Shown: in pieces, positions 31,172-39,268 of the stretch
How the letters are laid out: each line of letters begins with the position of its first letter
Numbering within the stretch: the first letter of the stretch is position 1
NCBI GenBank assembly: GCA_046160045.1
Contig: JBJXGR010000329.1
Span: 1-64,000, forward strand
Direction: 5' to 3'
Source: CAZGUX01 sp046160045
GTDB taxonomy: Bacteria; Acidobacteriota; Terriglobia; Bryobacterales; Bryobacteraceae
DNA: 64,000 nucleotides
Notes under the pieces: model-generated
The model's database searches: none
What the model saw: only the letters and a program-made list of their open reading frames with translations
What the model was told of the DNA's origin: nothing
Program-made: the position numbers and the translations under genes

Positions 31172-31786
31172 ATGCGACGCGCCGCCTTCATCCTCCTTGT
31201 CCTTGCCGGCGCCGGTCTCGCTGAGCCGCGGCTTTTCTTTTCCAAAGACTTTCCCGGAAGCACGCCGGCCTACGTCGCCATTACGCTGAGCCGGGACGGG
31301 GCATGCCAATACCGCGAATCGAAGGACGATGACTTTCCGGTGAAAATGCAGTTGCAGAAGGCGGACGCCGAGGCGATGTTCGCGCTGGCGGACAAGCTGG
31401 ATCGCTTCGGGCACCCGCTGGAGTCGCCCCTGAAAGTGGCGAAGATGGGGATGAAGACGTTTCGCTTCGAAGAAGGAGACCGGAAGACCGAGACCAGCTT
31501 CAACTTTTCCGAGGATCCGGATGCGCGGATCCTGGCCGACTGGTTCGAGAAGATCTCCGAGACCAGCCAGTACTACCTTCAACTCGAACGAACCGTCAAA
31601 TACGACAAGCTGGGCGTGAACCGGTCCTTGCTCCAACTGGAGATCGGATTAACCCGGGGCCGTGTCGTGGCCGGGCCGATTTTCCTTCACCTGCTCGATC
31701 GGGTGGCCAAGAACGACACTTACCTCAACATGGCTAGATCGCGGGCCGCCAACCTGGCCGAAGCGATCCGCCAGGTTTCCAAATGA
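31172..31786 (+). CDS. secreted hypothetical protein
   Basis: This 204-residue protein has a short signal peptide (MRRAAFILLVLAGAGLAEP). The mature part is β-strand then helical: AYVAITLSRDGACQYRESKDDDFPVKMQLQ, then a helix ADAEAMFALADKLDRF, and a C-terminal helical region with YYLQLERTVKYDKLGVNRSL. I do not recognise the family. It starts 6 nt after ruvC, and its stop overlaps the start of the thioredoxin-like gene by 4 nt (ATGA), so it is co-translated with that gene. Confidence 0.75.
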   Translation: MRRAAFILLVLAGAGLAEPRLFFSKDFPGSTPAYVAITLSRDGACQYRESKDDDFPVKMQLQKADAEAMFALADKLDRFGHPLESPLKVAKMGMKTFRFEEGDRKTETSFNFSEDPDARILADWFEKISETSQYYLQLERTVKYDKLGVNRSLLQLEIGLTRGRVVAGPIFLHLLDRVAKNDTYLNMARSRAANLAEAIRQVSK

Positions 31787-33024
31787 GAGCGCTCGTTTGC
31801 ATTCTGCTGCTGGCTCCGCTGTTGGCGGCCGAGGACGAATCGGAAGAGACTGCGCTGCGGGCCGCCCTCCAGGAGGCCGGGTCCAGTCCGGTCGACTTCA
31901 TCCGCACGCTCGAGAATCATCTCGACCGCTTCCCGAAATCCGGGAAGCGGTCGGAGTTGGAACGGGCGCTGGCCAAAGCGGCCATCGAGAGCAAGGACCG
32001 CGAACGGACCATCCGGTACGGAGAGCGGGTGCTCGAGCGCGATCAGGACGATCTCCAAATCCTGGAGCGGGTCTCGCGCGCGCTGCTCGACACCGATGAT
32101 CGACCGGCCGCCGAGCGTGCCTTGAAATACGCCAAACGCTATTTTGAAATCGTCCACGGTATGAAGCTGCAGGACACGCCGGGACGGGTTTCTTCGGCCG
32201 AATGGCAGCAGGAACTGGATCGCGGGGTGTCGCGGGCGTTCGCGCTCCAGGCGCGGGCGACCGGCAACCTCGGCAAATCGGAAGAGGCCGTCAAGCTGGC
32301 CCGGTCGGCGTTCGATGCCTACCCGACTGCGGAAGCTTCCCGCGAGATCGCCCGGTGGCTCATCCGGCAGGGCAAGGAGATGGAGGCGGTCGCGTACCTG
32401 GCCGATGCGTTCACACTGACCGATCCCAAGAACGGCGAGACCGACCGCCTGCGCGACCGCCAGCGGATGGGCGCTCTGTACAGCAAGGTCAAGGGCGGCG
32501 AACAGGGACTGGGCGACCTGATCCTGCAGTCCTATGACCGGACCACGGCGATGCTCGACGGCCGCCGCCAGCGGATTCTGGCAGCTGATCCCAACGCCAA
32601 GGCCAGTGAAGTGCTGGATTTCACCCTCTCCGGGTTGAACAAAGACGTTCTCAAGCTGCGGACGTTGGAGGGAAAGGTGGTGGTCTTCGACTTCTGGGCC
32701 ACCTGGTGTGGACCCTGCCGCATCCAACACCCGCTCTACGCGCAAGTCAAAGAGAAGTATAAACTGCGGGACGATGTGGTCTTCGTCTCCGTCAACACCG
32801 ATGAGGACCGCTCCATCGTCGCACCCTTCCTGCGGGACAACGATTGGAAGATCCCTGTCTATTTTGAGGACGGCCTCAGCCGGACGCTACAGATTTCCTC
32901 GATTCCCACGACAGTTATCCTCGACAAGCGCGGCAAGATCTTCAGCCGGATGAACGGATTCCTGCCCGATCGATTCGTCGAAATGCTCGCCGACCGGATC
33001 GAGGGAGCGATCAAGGGGCTATAA
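31783..33024 (+). CDS. TPR-TlpA/thioredoxin-like protein
   Basis: This 413-residue exported protein has a signal peptide (MRALVCILLLAPLLAA), a helical region with TPR-like repeats (about residues 20-270, e.g. ELERALAKAAIESKDRERTIRYGERVLE), and a C-terminal TlpA-type thioredoxin domain. That domain has DFWATWCGPCRIQHP (active-site CxxC) and the cis-Pro loop ISSIPTTVILDKRG. It probably reduces or handles thiols in the periplasm, with partners bound by the repeats. It overlaps the preceding hypothetical gene by 4 nt. Confidence 0.87.
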   Translation: MRALVCILLLAPLLAAEDESEETALRAALQEAGSSPVDFIRTLENHLDRFPKSGKRSELERALAKAAIESKDRERTIRYGERVLERDQDDLQILERVSRALLDTDDRPAAERALKYAKRYFEIVHGMKLQDTPGRVSSAEWQQELDRGVSRAFALQARATGNLGKSEEAVKLARSAFDAYPTAEASREIARWLIRQGKEMEAVAYLADAFTLTDPKNGETDRLRDRQRMGALYSKVKGGEQGLGDLILQSYDRTTAMLDGRRQRILAADPNAKASEVLDFTLSGLNKDVLKLRTLEGKVVVFDFWATWCGPCRIQHPLYAQVKEKYKLRDDVVFVSVNTDEDRSIVAPFLRDNDWKIPVYFEDGLSRTLQISSIPTTVILDKRGKIFSRMNGFLPDRFVEMLADRIEGAIKGL

Positions 33025-33034
33025 CGGGACGACG

Positions 33035-33259
33035 ATGACGCCCCCCGCTCAGGACCGTTACACTGGGCCCATGGCTTGGCTCCGGCTGATTGCCGGCTTC
33101 GGGTTGGTGCTGCTGGGTGTGATCGGGCTGATCCTGCCGGTGATGCCCGGTTGGCTGTTTCTCATTCCGGGTTTGATAATACTCGCGGAGCGCTTTCCAG
33201 CCGTCCGGCGCCTCCTCGACTGGGCCAAGAAAAAAGCGGGAATTAGTACTGTCACATAG
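33035..33259 (+). CDS. small membrane protein of the PGPGW/YbaN type
   Basis: The 74-residue frame may really start at the ATG at 33071 (MAWLRLIAGFGLVLLGVIGL, 62 residues). One hydrophobic hairpin (LVLLGVIGLILPVMPGWLFLIPGLIILA) has the LPVxPGW signature of PGPGW-family proteins. It ends in a basic helix (RLLDWAKKKAG). The ribosome site is weak for either start. It lies 10 bp after the TlpA-like gene and 16 bp before the thioesterase gene, so it could be in one operon. Confidence 0.7.
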   Translation: MTPPAQDRYTGPMAWLRLIAGFGLVLLGVIGLILPVMPGWLFLIPGLIILAERFPAVRRLLDWAKKKAGISTVT

Positions 33260-33275
33260 CGAGGGAAACGCAAAC

Positions 33276-33671
33276 ATGTCCACGGATCTTACCGGCACCA
33301 AAGGCGAAGAGAAGGTTCTGGTCACGCCTGACATCGCCATTGACTTCATGGGTGTGGAGGACGCACGGGTTCTGTCGACGCCGCATCTGGTGTGGCACCT
33401 GGAAATCACGTGCCGGAACTCCGTCGCGCCGTTATTGCCGGAGGGCTACGACACGGTCGGCACGCACGTCGACATCAAACACCTGGCGGCGACGCCATTG
33501 GGGATGACGGTGACATTCACCTCCGAAGTAGTGTCGCACAACGAGAAGCGGCTGCTGTTCAAGGTGGAGGCGTTCGACGAGCGCGAGAAGGTGAGCGAGG
33601 GCACGCACGAGCGGTTTATCGTGAACAAAGCCAGGTTCGCGACGAGGGTCCAAGCCAAGCGGCAGGGGTAG
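33276..33671 (+). CDS. hotdog-fold thioesterase (FlK-like)
   Basis: This 131-residue protein has the hotdog layout of small acyl-CoA thioesterases: MGVEDARVLSTPHLVWHLEITCRNSVAPLLPEGYDTVGTHVDIKHLAATPLG. The pattern 'TPHL...E..C...V..LL..GxxTVGxxVxIxHLAATPxG' is shared with FlK fluoroacetyl-CoA thioesterase and relatives. The conserved Thr, His and Glu positions are present. Substrates in this group are short acyl-CoAs, and the native one is unknown. It probably acts alone in the cytoplasm. Confidence 0.9.
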   Translation: MSTDLTGTKGEEKVLVTPDIAIDFMGVEDARVLSTPHLVWHLEITCRNSVAPLLPEGYDTVGTHVDIKHLAATPLGMTVTFTSEVVSHNEKRLLFKVEAFDEREKVSEGTHERFIVNKARFATRVQAKRQG

Positions 33672-33682
33672 ATTCCGGCGCC

Positions 33683-35746
33683 ATGTCGGTACGGGCTAAG
33701 GACAAAGTTCGCTTCGGTACGTTCGAAGTCGACTTCGAATCAGGTGAGTTGCGGAAGCACGGCCTGAAAGTGCGGCTGCAGGGCAAACCGCTTCAGGTGC
33801 TGGAAGCGCTGCTTGAGAATCCGGGACGGGTTGTCACGCGGGAAGACTTGATACGCCGGTTGTGGCAGGAAGATACGTTCGTCGATTCCGAGGCTGGCCT
33901 CAACACGGCGGTCAAGAGGTTGCGCGTGGCCCTGGGCGACTCCACGGAGAGCCCCCGCTACATTGAGACGCTGTCGCGTAATGGCTACCGTTTCATCGGG
34001 ACTGTGGAAGCTGATGCCGGGCAAACCAGATCCCCGGGAACCGCCGATTCCGGGACTCTCACCACTACAAAGCCGCCTGCGAAGCGGCGATGGACTTGGG
34101 CGGTGGTTACGGCCTTCGCATTGGCCACCGCGGCCGCCGCCGTCTTTTGGCCACGTGCGGCCGGGGAGGTGCGCTACAGGCAGATAACGTTTCGCCGCGG
34201 GCAGGTGTGGGGAGCCCGGTTCGCACCCGACGGCCAGGCGATCGTGTACGCCGCGCAATGGGATGGCGGGCCCAGGCAGTTGTATCTGACCAATCCCGCC
34301 AGTCCGGAATCGCGCCTGTTGGGATTTCAGGACGCTTCCCTGGCTGCCGTGTCCCGGCAGGGCGAATTGGCGCTCCAGATGTTCGACGGAACCCTCCCGA
34401 TTACCGGCGGTGAACTGCTGCGGGTGCCCATGCATGGCGGTGCGCCCATGCGGGTGACGCAAAGCGTCATGTCCGCGGATTGGTCTCCTGATGGGAAGCA
34501 ACTCGCCGTCGTGCGTGCGCTCGACGGAAAGAATCAATTGGAGTATCCGGCCGGCGCCGTTCTGTACCGGACAGCAGGCTGGCTCGGCAGCGTGCGTGTG
34601 GCGCCGGACGGTAAGCGGGTGGCGTTCGTCGATCATCCCGTCCGGCACGATGATGGGGGAGTCGTGCGGGTTGCCGGCGTCGACGGGGCCGTTCGAGGAT
34701 TGACGGGACGGTGGTCGAGCGTCTCGGGAGTGGCATGGCACCCGTCCGGCAAGGAGGTGTGGTTCACTGCGGCCACAGGCGGCGCTGCCCGATCCCTATG
34801 GGCGGTAGCGGCCTCGGGTAAGGTGCGTGCCGTGGGTCAGTCGGCTGGGAGCCTCCACCTGGAAGACATCGCCTCCAGTGGCCGGGTTCTCCTGTCACGG
34901 GATTCACGCCGGTTGGAGATGGCGATCCGATTCCCTGGAGATCCCGTGGATCGCGATATTTCCTGGCTCGACTGGTCGCGGGTGCAGCAGATCTCCCCGG
35001 ACGGCAAATCCGTTCTGTTCGATGAAAGCGGTGAAGGCGCCGGAGGCGGCGTTTCCGCATACTTATACCGGACGAGGGACGGCAACACGGTTCGTGTCGG
35101 CGAAGGCCGGGCCATGGCCCTGACTCCCGACGGGCACTCCGTGCTGGTTCTGGCCGACGACGAGCGCCACCGCCTTCGGCTGATTCCGATTGGGCCTGGC
35201 GATTCCCGGGACCTTCCCCCGACCGGCCTCCGTTATCAGTGGGCCCGTTTCCTCCCCGACGGCAAGACTCTGCTCGTGCTCGCCAGCCAGGACGGTGGCG
35301 GACTCCGCGTGTTCCGCCAGTCCCTGGGCGGTGGGCTGCCGGTAGCGCTGACACCGCCTGTGATGGTCCGCGACGTCGCGGTCTCGCCGGATGGAAACGA
35401 AGTCGCTTTGTTAACGGCGGACCGTCGGCTCGCCGTGTTTCGGACCACCGCATCCGGCCCGGAACGCGTCCTGCCCACACAGGAACCACTGGCCCCTCTG
35501 CTTTGGTCGGCCGATGGCAAGTCACTGTTGGTCCAACACCTGAAGTCCTACACCGCCATTCCCGCTCGGGTCTCTCGATTCGACATTCGGACAGGAGAGA
35601 TCCGACCTTGGGGCGAATTTGGCCCGCGCGACCCAATGGGGGTCAACTCGATCACACGCATCGTGATCGCCCCGGATGAGCGAACGACCGTGTTCAACTA
35701 CCGCCGGGTGAGCTCCGAATTGTTTGTAGCTACCGGCTACCGCTAA
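33683..35746 (+). CDS. CadC-like winged-helix / TolB-like propeller membrane regulator
   Basis: This 687-residue protein has an OmpR/CadC-type DNA-binding domain (residues 8-105: VRFGTFEVDFESGELRKHG, RVVTREDLIRRLWQE, ESPRYIETLSRNGYRFIG), a linker, one transmembrane helix (about 132-152, WTWAVVTAFALATAAAAVFW), and a large extracytoplasmic part. That part is WD40/TolB-like β-propeller repeats with recurring APDGxxV, SPDGKQLAV and TPDGHSVLV motifs. Such fusions are very common in acidobacteria and likely sense an envelope signal and regulate transcription directly from the membrane. The target genes are unknown. The start is the ATG at 33683. Confidence 0.9.
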   Translation: MSVRAKDKVRFGTFEVDFESGELRKHGLKVRLQGKPLQVLEALLENPGRVVTREDLIRRLWQEDTFVDSEAGLNTAVKRLRVALGDSTESPRYIETLSRNGYRFIGTVEADAGQTRSPGTADSGTLTTTKPPAKRRWTWAVVTAFALATAAAAVFWPRAAGEVRYRQITFRRGQVWGARFAPDGQAIVYAAQWDGGPRQLYLTNPASPESRLLGFQDASLAAVSRQGELALQMFDGTLPITGGELLRVPMHGGAPMRVTQSVMSADWSPDGKQLAVVRALDGKNQLEYPAGAVLYRTAGWLGSVRVAPDGKRVAFVDHPVRHDDGGVVRVAGVDGAVRGLTGRWSSVSGVAWHPSGKEVWFTAATGGAARSLWAVAASGKVRAVGQSAGSLHLEDIASSGRVLLSRDSRRLEMAIRFPGDPVDRDISWLDWSRVQQISPDGKSVLFDESGEGAGGGVSAYLYRTRDGNTVRVGEGRAMALTPDGHSVLVLADDERHRLRLIPIGPGDSRDLPPTGLRYQWARFLPDGKTLLVLASQDGGGLRVFRQSLGGGLPVALTPPVMVRDVAVSPDGNEVALLTADRRLAVFRTTASGPERVLPTQEPLAPLLWSADGKSLLVQHLKSYTAIPARVSRFDIRTGEIRPWGEFGPRDPMGVNSITRIVIAPDERTTVFNYRRVSSELFVATGYR

Positions 35747-35906
35747 GTCAGAAGTCTGACTTTCTTCGGCAACTGACTTATTATCAATCCGTTATATCGT
35801 CAGAAAGAATCCTCGCGCCGTCCATTGCCGTGCCTGTGCCGTCCCTGGGATACTCCACCACATCGACGGCTCCTTTGAGGGCCTCGGGATGGGAGTGCCG
35901 ACAACT

Positions 35907-36686
35907 ATGAGAAAAACGGGAATGGCTGTGACTGGGGGGATTCTGAGTCTCGCGGTGGTCTTGCTGGGCCAGGCGCCCACCGTTGACCGCGTTGGCTTTC
36001 CGCGCGATTATCAGACGACCTTCAAGAAACTGCTGACGTTCGATCGGGCTGACAACGGGCAGATCCGTGTGATTTGGGCGAACTCGATTGCGGCCGCGAC
36101 CCCTTGGTGGGAGGCGTACCCCTACGGGTCGGTGCTGCTGTTCGAATCCTGGACGTCCAAGCGCGATCCAGCAGGGAGCATGCTTCGGGACGAGAGTGGA
36201 AGGCTGATTCCGGACCAGTTGACGACCCTATTCGTGCAGCGCAAGGAACCGGGCTTTGGCGTTGCCTACGGTGAGAACCGGAACGGGGAGTGGGAGTACG
36301 TCGCCTATCGGCCGGATGGATCGGTTCAGACCGCACCCCAGAATTCGGCCGCCTGCGCGATCTGCCATTTGCAGGCCGGACCGACCCGGGACTACATCTT
36401 CCGCCGCGACCGCTTTTTTCAGCAGGCCACCGGGGCCGCGCCGACGGCCACGATGTCGCACTATCAGTTTGTGCCAGGCAATCTCACCGTCAAGAAAGGT
36501 GCGCTCGTTACCTGGTACAACGACGACGAGATCCAACACCAGATCTACTCGCCGGACCTGTTCTTCAACTCCGACGGGATGTACCAGGGCGCCAGTTTCA
36601 GCTACAAGTTCGACACGCCGGGGACATTTGAGATCCGCTGCACGATTCACGCCGGAATGCGGGCCAAAGTGACGGTGGAACCGTAG
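35907..36686 (+). CDS. cytochrome P460 - cupredoxin fusion protein
   Basis: This 259-residue exported protein starts at either the ATG at 35907 or one 18 bp upstream (35889). After the signal peptide comes a cytochrome P460-like domain (residues about 28-165): FPRDYQTTFKKLLTFDR, WWEAYPYGSVLLFESW, then the haem c motif CAICH at 150-154. Residues 180-259 form a small blue-copper domain: the ligands look like His211 (EIQHQIYS), Cys245, His248 and Met251 in RCTIHAGM, as in amicyanin. P460 enzymes oxidise hydroxylamine or bind NO. Here a copper electron carrier is on the same chain. The role is inferred. Confidence 0.82.
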   Translation: MRKTGMAVTGGILSLAVVLLGQAPTVDRVGFPRDYQTTFKKLLTFDRADNGQIRVIWANSIAAATPWWEAYPYGSVLLFESWTSKRDPAGSMLRDESGRLIPDQLTTLFVQRKEPGFGVAYGENRNGEWEYVAYRPDGSVQTAPQNSAACAICHLQAGPTRDYIFRRDRFFQQATGAAPTATMSHYQFVPGNLTVKKGALVTWYNDDEIQHQIYSPDLFFNSDGMYQGASFSYKFDTPGTFEIRCTIHAGMRAKVTVEP

Positions 36687-36714
36687 GCTTTCATGCCGGA
36701 AGCGCCGGCTCCGT

Positions 36715-38064
36715 TCAGAAGGGTACGTCTTCGTCGCGCACCCCCTCCCCGCCGGACTTCGTTCTGGAAGCACTTCTGGCGGGCTTCACCTCCATCCGCG
36801 GTGCCCGGACCAGGTATCCACTGGCCCGGTCGAAGAGAGTGATTTTCGGCTCTCCTTCAAACTGCGGCCGATTGAACCGGAACCTGTTGAACTGCTGAAG
36901 GAACGTCTGCGCTCCGCAGCCCGGAACCAGACACTGTGGTTTTCTGGGCTTGGGGCACTGTCCAAAAGCGCACAGCCGTCCCCGGTAGTCCCCGCTCCCC
37001 GCATCGAGGAGATGAACGTCCACCTGGTGATGCGCAACGCCTCCGTAAGGCGTGTCGTGCACGAACGAAAGGCCCAGCGCCATCGCGCGCTTGAGTTCCT
37101 TCAGCCTCGAGAGGTCCGCCGTCCAGACCGCGAGATCCAGATCGGCGCACTCGTGCAGCACCTCCACGCCGTGGCGGCGGAACTGCCGGAACCGGGGGAC
37201 TTCCATTTCCAACGGCTGGGCGACCGCACCGAACGCCGCGACCTTCCGGACCTCCGGCAGCTTGCTCATAGCGATCGCAATCGACTGCGCCGCCCAGCGA
37301 AACAGGCACTGGCGGCGGAGCATGAGGACGTTCTCTTCCTCGACGTCGCTTTCCGATGGAGGTTCGAAGCTGTCTTCGAAGGGATCCTCCCATTCTTCGG
37401 AATCGTCATCATCTTCAGACTGGGTCGGGTCGTAGAAGATATGTTCGGGAATCTCCGGCCGGTCAGGCCACGGATACTCCGGGTTCCGGAACTCGACCAC
37501 GTTGCCTGGGACGGCCGGCGTGGCGGGAGGAGGCGGGACCGGCTGTCGACGCGGCCCGATCTTCTTTTCGTAGAGCGACCGCACCCAATCCTTCACGGGC
37601 ATCTTCCATTGCTGAGTCGGAGAGGGGATGTTCTTCATGAGCGACTTGGGCCGGAAGCCGAGTTCCCTGGCCATCCGAACCTCCTCGTCGGACAGCTTGC
37701 AGCGGCGCTTGGCCTCATCCCATGCGCGGTCATCTTCCTGATTCATGACTCGTCCTCCAAGAGGGTAAGAATCCGGCGGCGCCTGGCCGACGGACTGGCT
37801 GCGCTGCCGCTCCTTATCGCACGCTTCGTCGATTTCGTAGTCCTCCGACGCATCCGTGGAGCCGGTAATGCACGTGAAACACATGTTTCCGACCCACGCC
37901 GAGCCGATCACCCAGATCGGTTCGCCACAGGCGCACCGACTGCCGCGTTTGTAGTCGTTGAGCGTCGACCGGAGCCGCGCCGTGACATCGGCCTCCTTTG
38001 CCCCAGGATTGTTCTTCAGGTGGCTGCGGACATAACGGTCAAGTTTGATCGGGACAAACTGCAT
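36715..38064 (-). CDS. predicted nucleotidyltransferase with zinc motifs and an SSB-like C-terminal tip
   Basis: This 449-residue protein has an N-terminal domain with a Cys pair C44/C46 and C62/C65 (CACG..CFTC, likely zinc). A helical segment follows (MNQEDDRAWDEAKRRCKLSDEEVRMARELG), then a Pro-rich and very acidic linker (about 170-245). The next domain has a pol-β-type nucleotidyltransferase pattern: FGAVAQ at 278-283, DLDLAVW at 308-314, and a third Asp in HQVDVHLLD at 349. Another Cys cluster C365/C370/C378/C383 follows. The last six residues are DEDVPF, nearly identical to the DDDVPF tip of the SSB encoded upstream. It is the last gene of an ssb-HTH-this gene operon. No family name is known to me. 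Confidence 0.75.
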   Translation of the reverse strand: MQFVPIKLDRYVRSHLKNNPGAKEADVTARLRSTLNDYKRGSRCACGEPIWVIGSAWVGNMCFTCITGSTDASEDYEIDEACDKERQRSQSVGQAPPDSYPLGGRVMNQEDDRAWDEAKRRCKLSDEEVRMARELGFRPKSLMKNIPSPTQQWKMPVKDWVRSLYEKKIGPRRQPVPPPPATPAVPGNVVEFRNPEYPWPDRPEIPEHIFYDPTQSEDDDDSEEWEDPFEDSFEPPSESDVEEENVLMLRRQCLFRWAAQSIAIAMSKLPEVRKVAAFGAVAQPLEMEVPRFRQFRRHGVEVLHECADLDLAVWTADLSRLKELKRAMALGLSFVHDTPYGGVAHHQVDVHLLDAGSGDYRGRLCAFGQCPKPRKPQCLVPGCGAQTFLQQFNRFRFNRPQFEGEPKITLFDRASGYLVRAPRMEVKPARSASRTKSGGEGVRDEDVPF

Positions 38065-38157
38065 AGGCTGGTTGGGTGCGTCTCCGCATCAGAACGGCAC
38101 GCCGTCTGTCGCGTCCTGACGGGCCTTACTATCACAAAGTCCTGGCTGCTCCGATCC

Positions 38158-38718
38158 CTATTCTAGCCGCGGCAGGTGCTCCGGCGCGACGAGGACGCGA
38201 ATGGACCGCGCCTGCCCCGGAGTTCTCTCGATCAGGCCGTTCCGCTCCAGGGTCTTGATCATTTCGTGAATCGAGGGCGGCGAAACCTGAAAGTACAACT
38301 CCAGATCCCGCTCCGCTGGAGGCCGGTGGTGGATCTTCGTGTAGTTGTCCAGGAACGCCAGATATTGGCCCTGTTTTGCAGTGAACCGCGGCGCCACCGT
38401 CGGATCGAGCTTCGGCGCGGGCTCGATGCTTATGTCGTAGGCTTCCTCGCCGAAGCTGTCACGCACCCTCACCTTGAGCACATAGACGCGGCCGCCCACG
38501 GCCATTCGGACGCGTTTCTTCCGTGCGGCAGCGATGTCACGGCGCAACTCTTTCGCGTCCGCGCCGGAGCTTGGATAGCTTGCGATCCCGATGCCGACGT
38601 CGCCCGTGCGTGCGGACACCCATTCCTTGCCGTCCTTGGATTCCACCTCGATGGAATCGGCGCCTAGCGACAGGGCGTGACCGCATAGCCCTTCCAGGAG
38701 GGTGATGGGCCGGCTCAT
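38158..38718 (-). CDS. protein with LexA-like winged-helix domain
   Basis: This 186-residue protein has an N-terminal β-rich domain of unknown type (residues 1-105, with VESKDGKEWVSARTG and GGRVYVLKVRVRD). The C-terminal winged helix resembles the LexA DNA-binding domain: FTAKQGQYLAFLDNYTKIHHRPPAERDL, then SPPSIHEMIKTLERNGLIERT and ARSIRVL. There is no LexA-type peptidase domain. It lies 4 nt after the ssb stop. The neighbouring gene product may be its partner. Confidence 0.75.
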   Translation of the reverse strand: MSRPITLLEGLCGHALSLGADSIEVESKDGKEWVSARTGDVGIGIASYPSSGADAKELRRDIAAARKKRVRMAVGGRVYVLKVRVRDSFGEEAYDISIEPAPKLDPTVAPRFTAKQGQYLAFLDNYTKIHHRPPAERDLELYFQVSPPSIHEMIKTLERNGLIERTPGQARSIRVLVAPEHLPRLE

Positions 38719-38722
38719 GGGT

Positions 38723-39214
38723 TTAGAACGGCACGTCGTCGTCCGTCACGCCCTGATTGAATACCGCATCATCCCCGCCGCTCGGGGCAGCGTCCGACGG
38801 CCCGGCCGGCTTCTGTGCCGAACGGGGCATCGACACGACGTTCTGATTGAAATCGCCGCTTCCGGCCGCGCTCTGCGCCCCCCGGCCCCCGACCAGCAGG
38901 ACATCCTCGGCAACCACCTCGGTCACGTAGACCTTGCGGCCTTCTTTGTTTTCGTAGTTGCGCGTCTGCAGGCGTCCTTCCACGTACACCTGCGTGCCCT
39001 TGGTCAGATACGTGGCGAGGTTCTCCGATCGCCAGAGGACAATGTTGTGCCAGTCCGTCTCGTCCTTCCACTCGCCGGTTTGAGTGTCCTTAAAGCGGCG
39101 GTTGGTGGCTACGGAGAAACTGGTGACGGGGACGCCCTGCGGGGTGAAACGGGTCTCCGCGTCCTTGCCGAGATGTCCGAGCAGGATGACCTTGTTGACA
39201 CTTCGCGATGCCAT
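38723..39214 (-). CDS. ssb: single-stranded DNA-binding protein
   Basis: This 163-residue SSB coats single-stranded DNA in replication and repair. The OB fold has NKVILLGHLGKDAETRFTPQG, TNRRFKDTQTGEWKDETDWHNIVLW, and VEGRLQTRNYENKEGRKVYVTEVVAEDV. The linker is Gly/Ser/Pro-rich, and the C-terminal tip DDDVPF is the classical docking site for repair proteins. The ATG at 39214 is used. An upstream in-frame ATG has no family support. It leads a three-gene operon with the winged-helix and nucleotidyltransferase genes, so these may act in DNA repair. Confidence 0.97.
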   Translation of the reverse strand: MASRSVNKVILLGHLGKDAETRFTPQGVPVTSFSVATNRRFKDTQTGEWKDETDWHNIVLWRSENLATYLTKGTQVYVEGRLQTRNYENKEGRKVYVTEVVAEDVLLVGGRGAQSAAGSGDFNQNVVSMPRSAQKPAGPSDAAPSGGDDAVFNQGVTDDDVPF

Positions 39215-39268
39215 GACTTTCTTGCAGAGTATCACGGGTTACCGTGCAGGGGAACGGTAGAATGTGTC

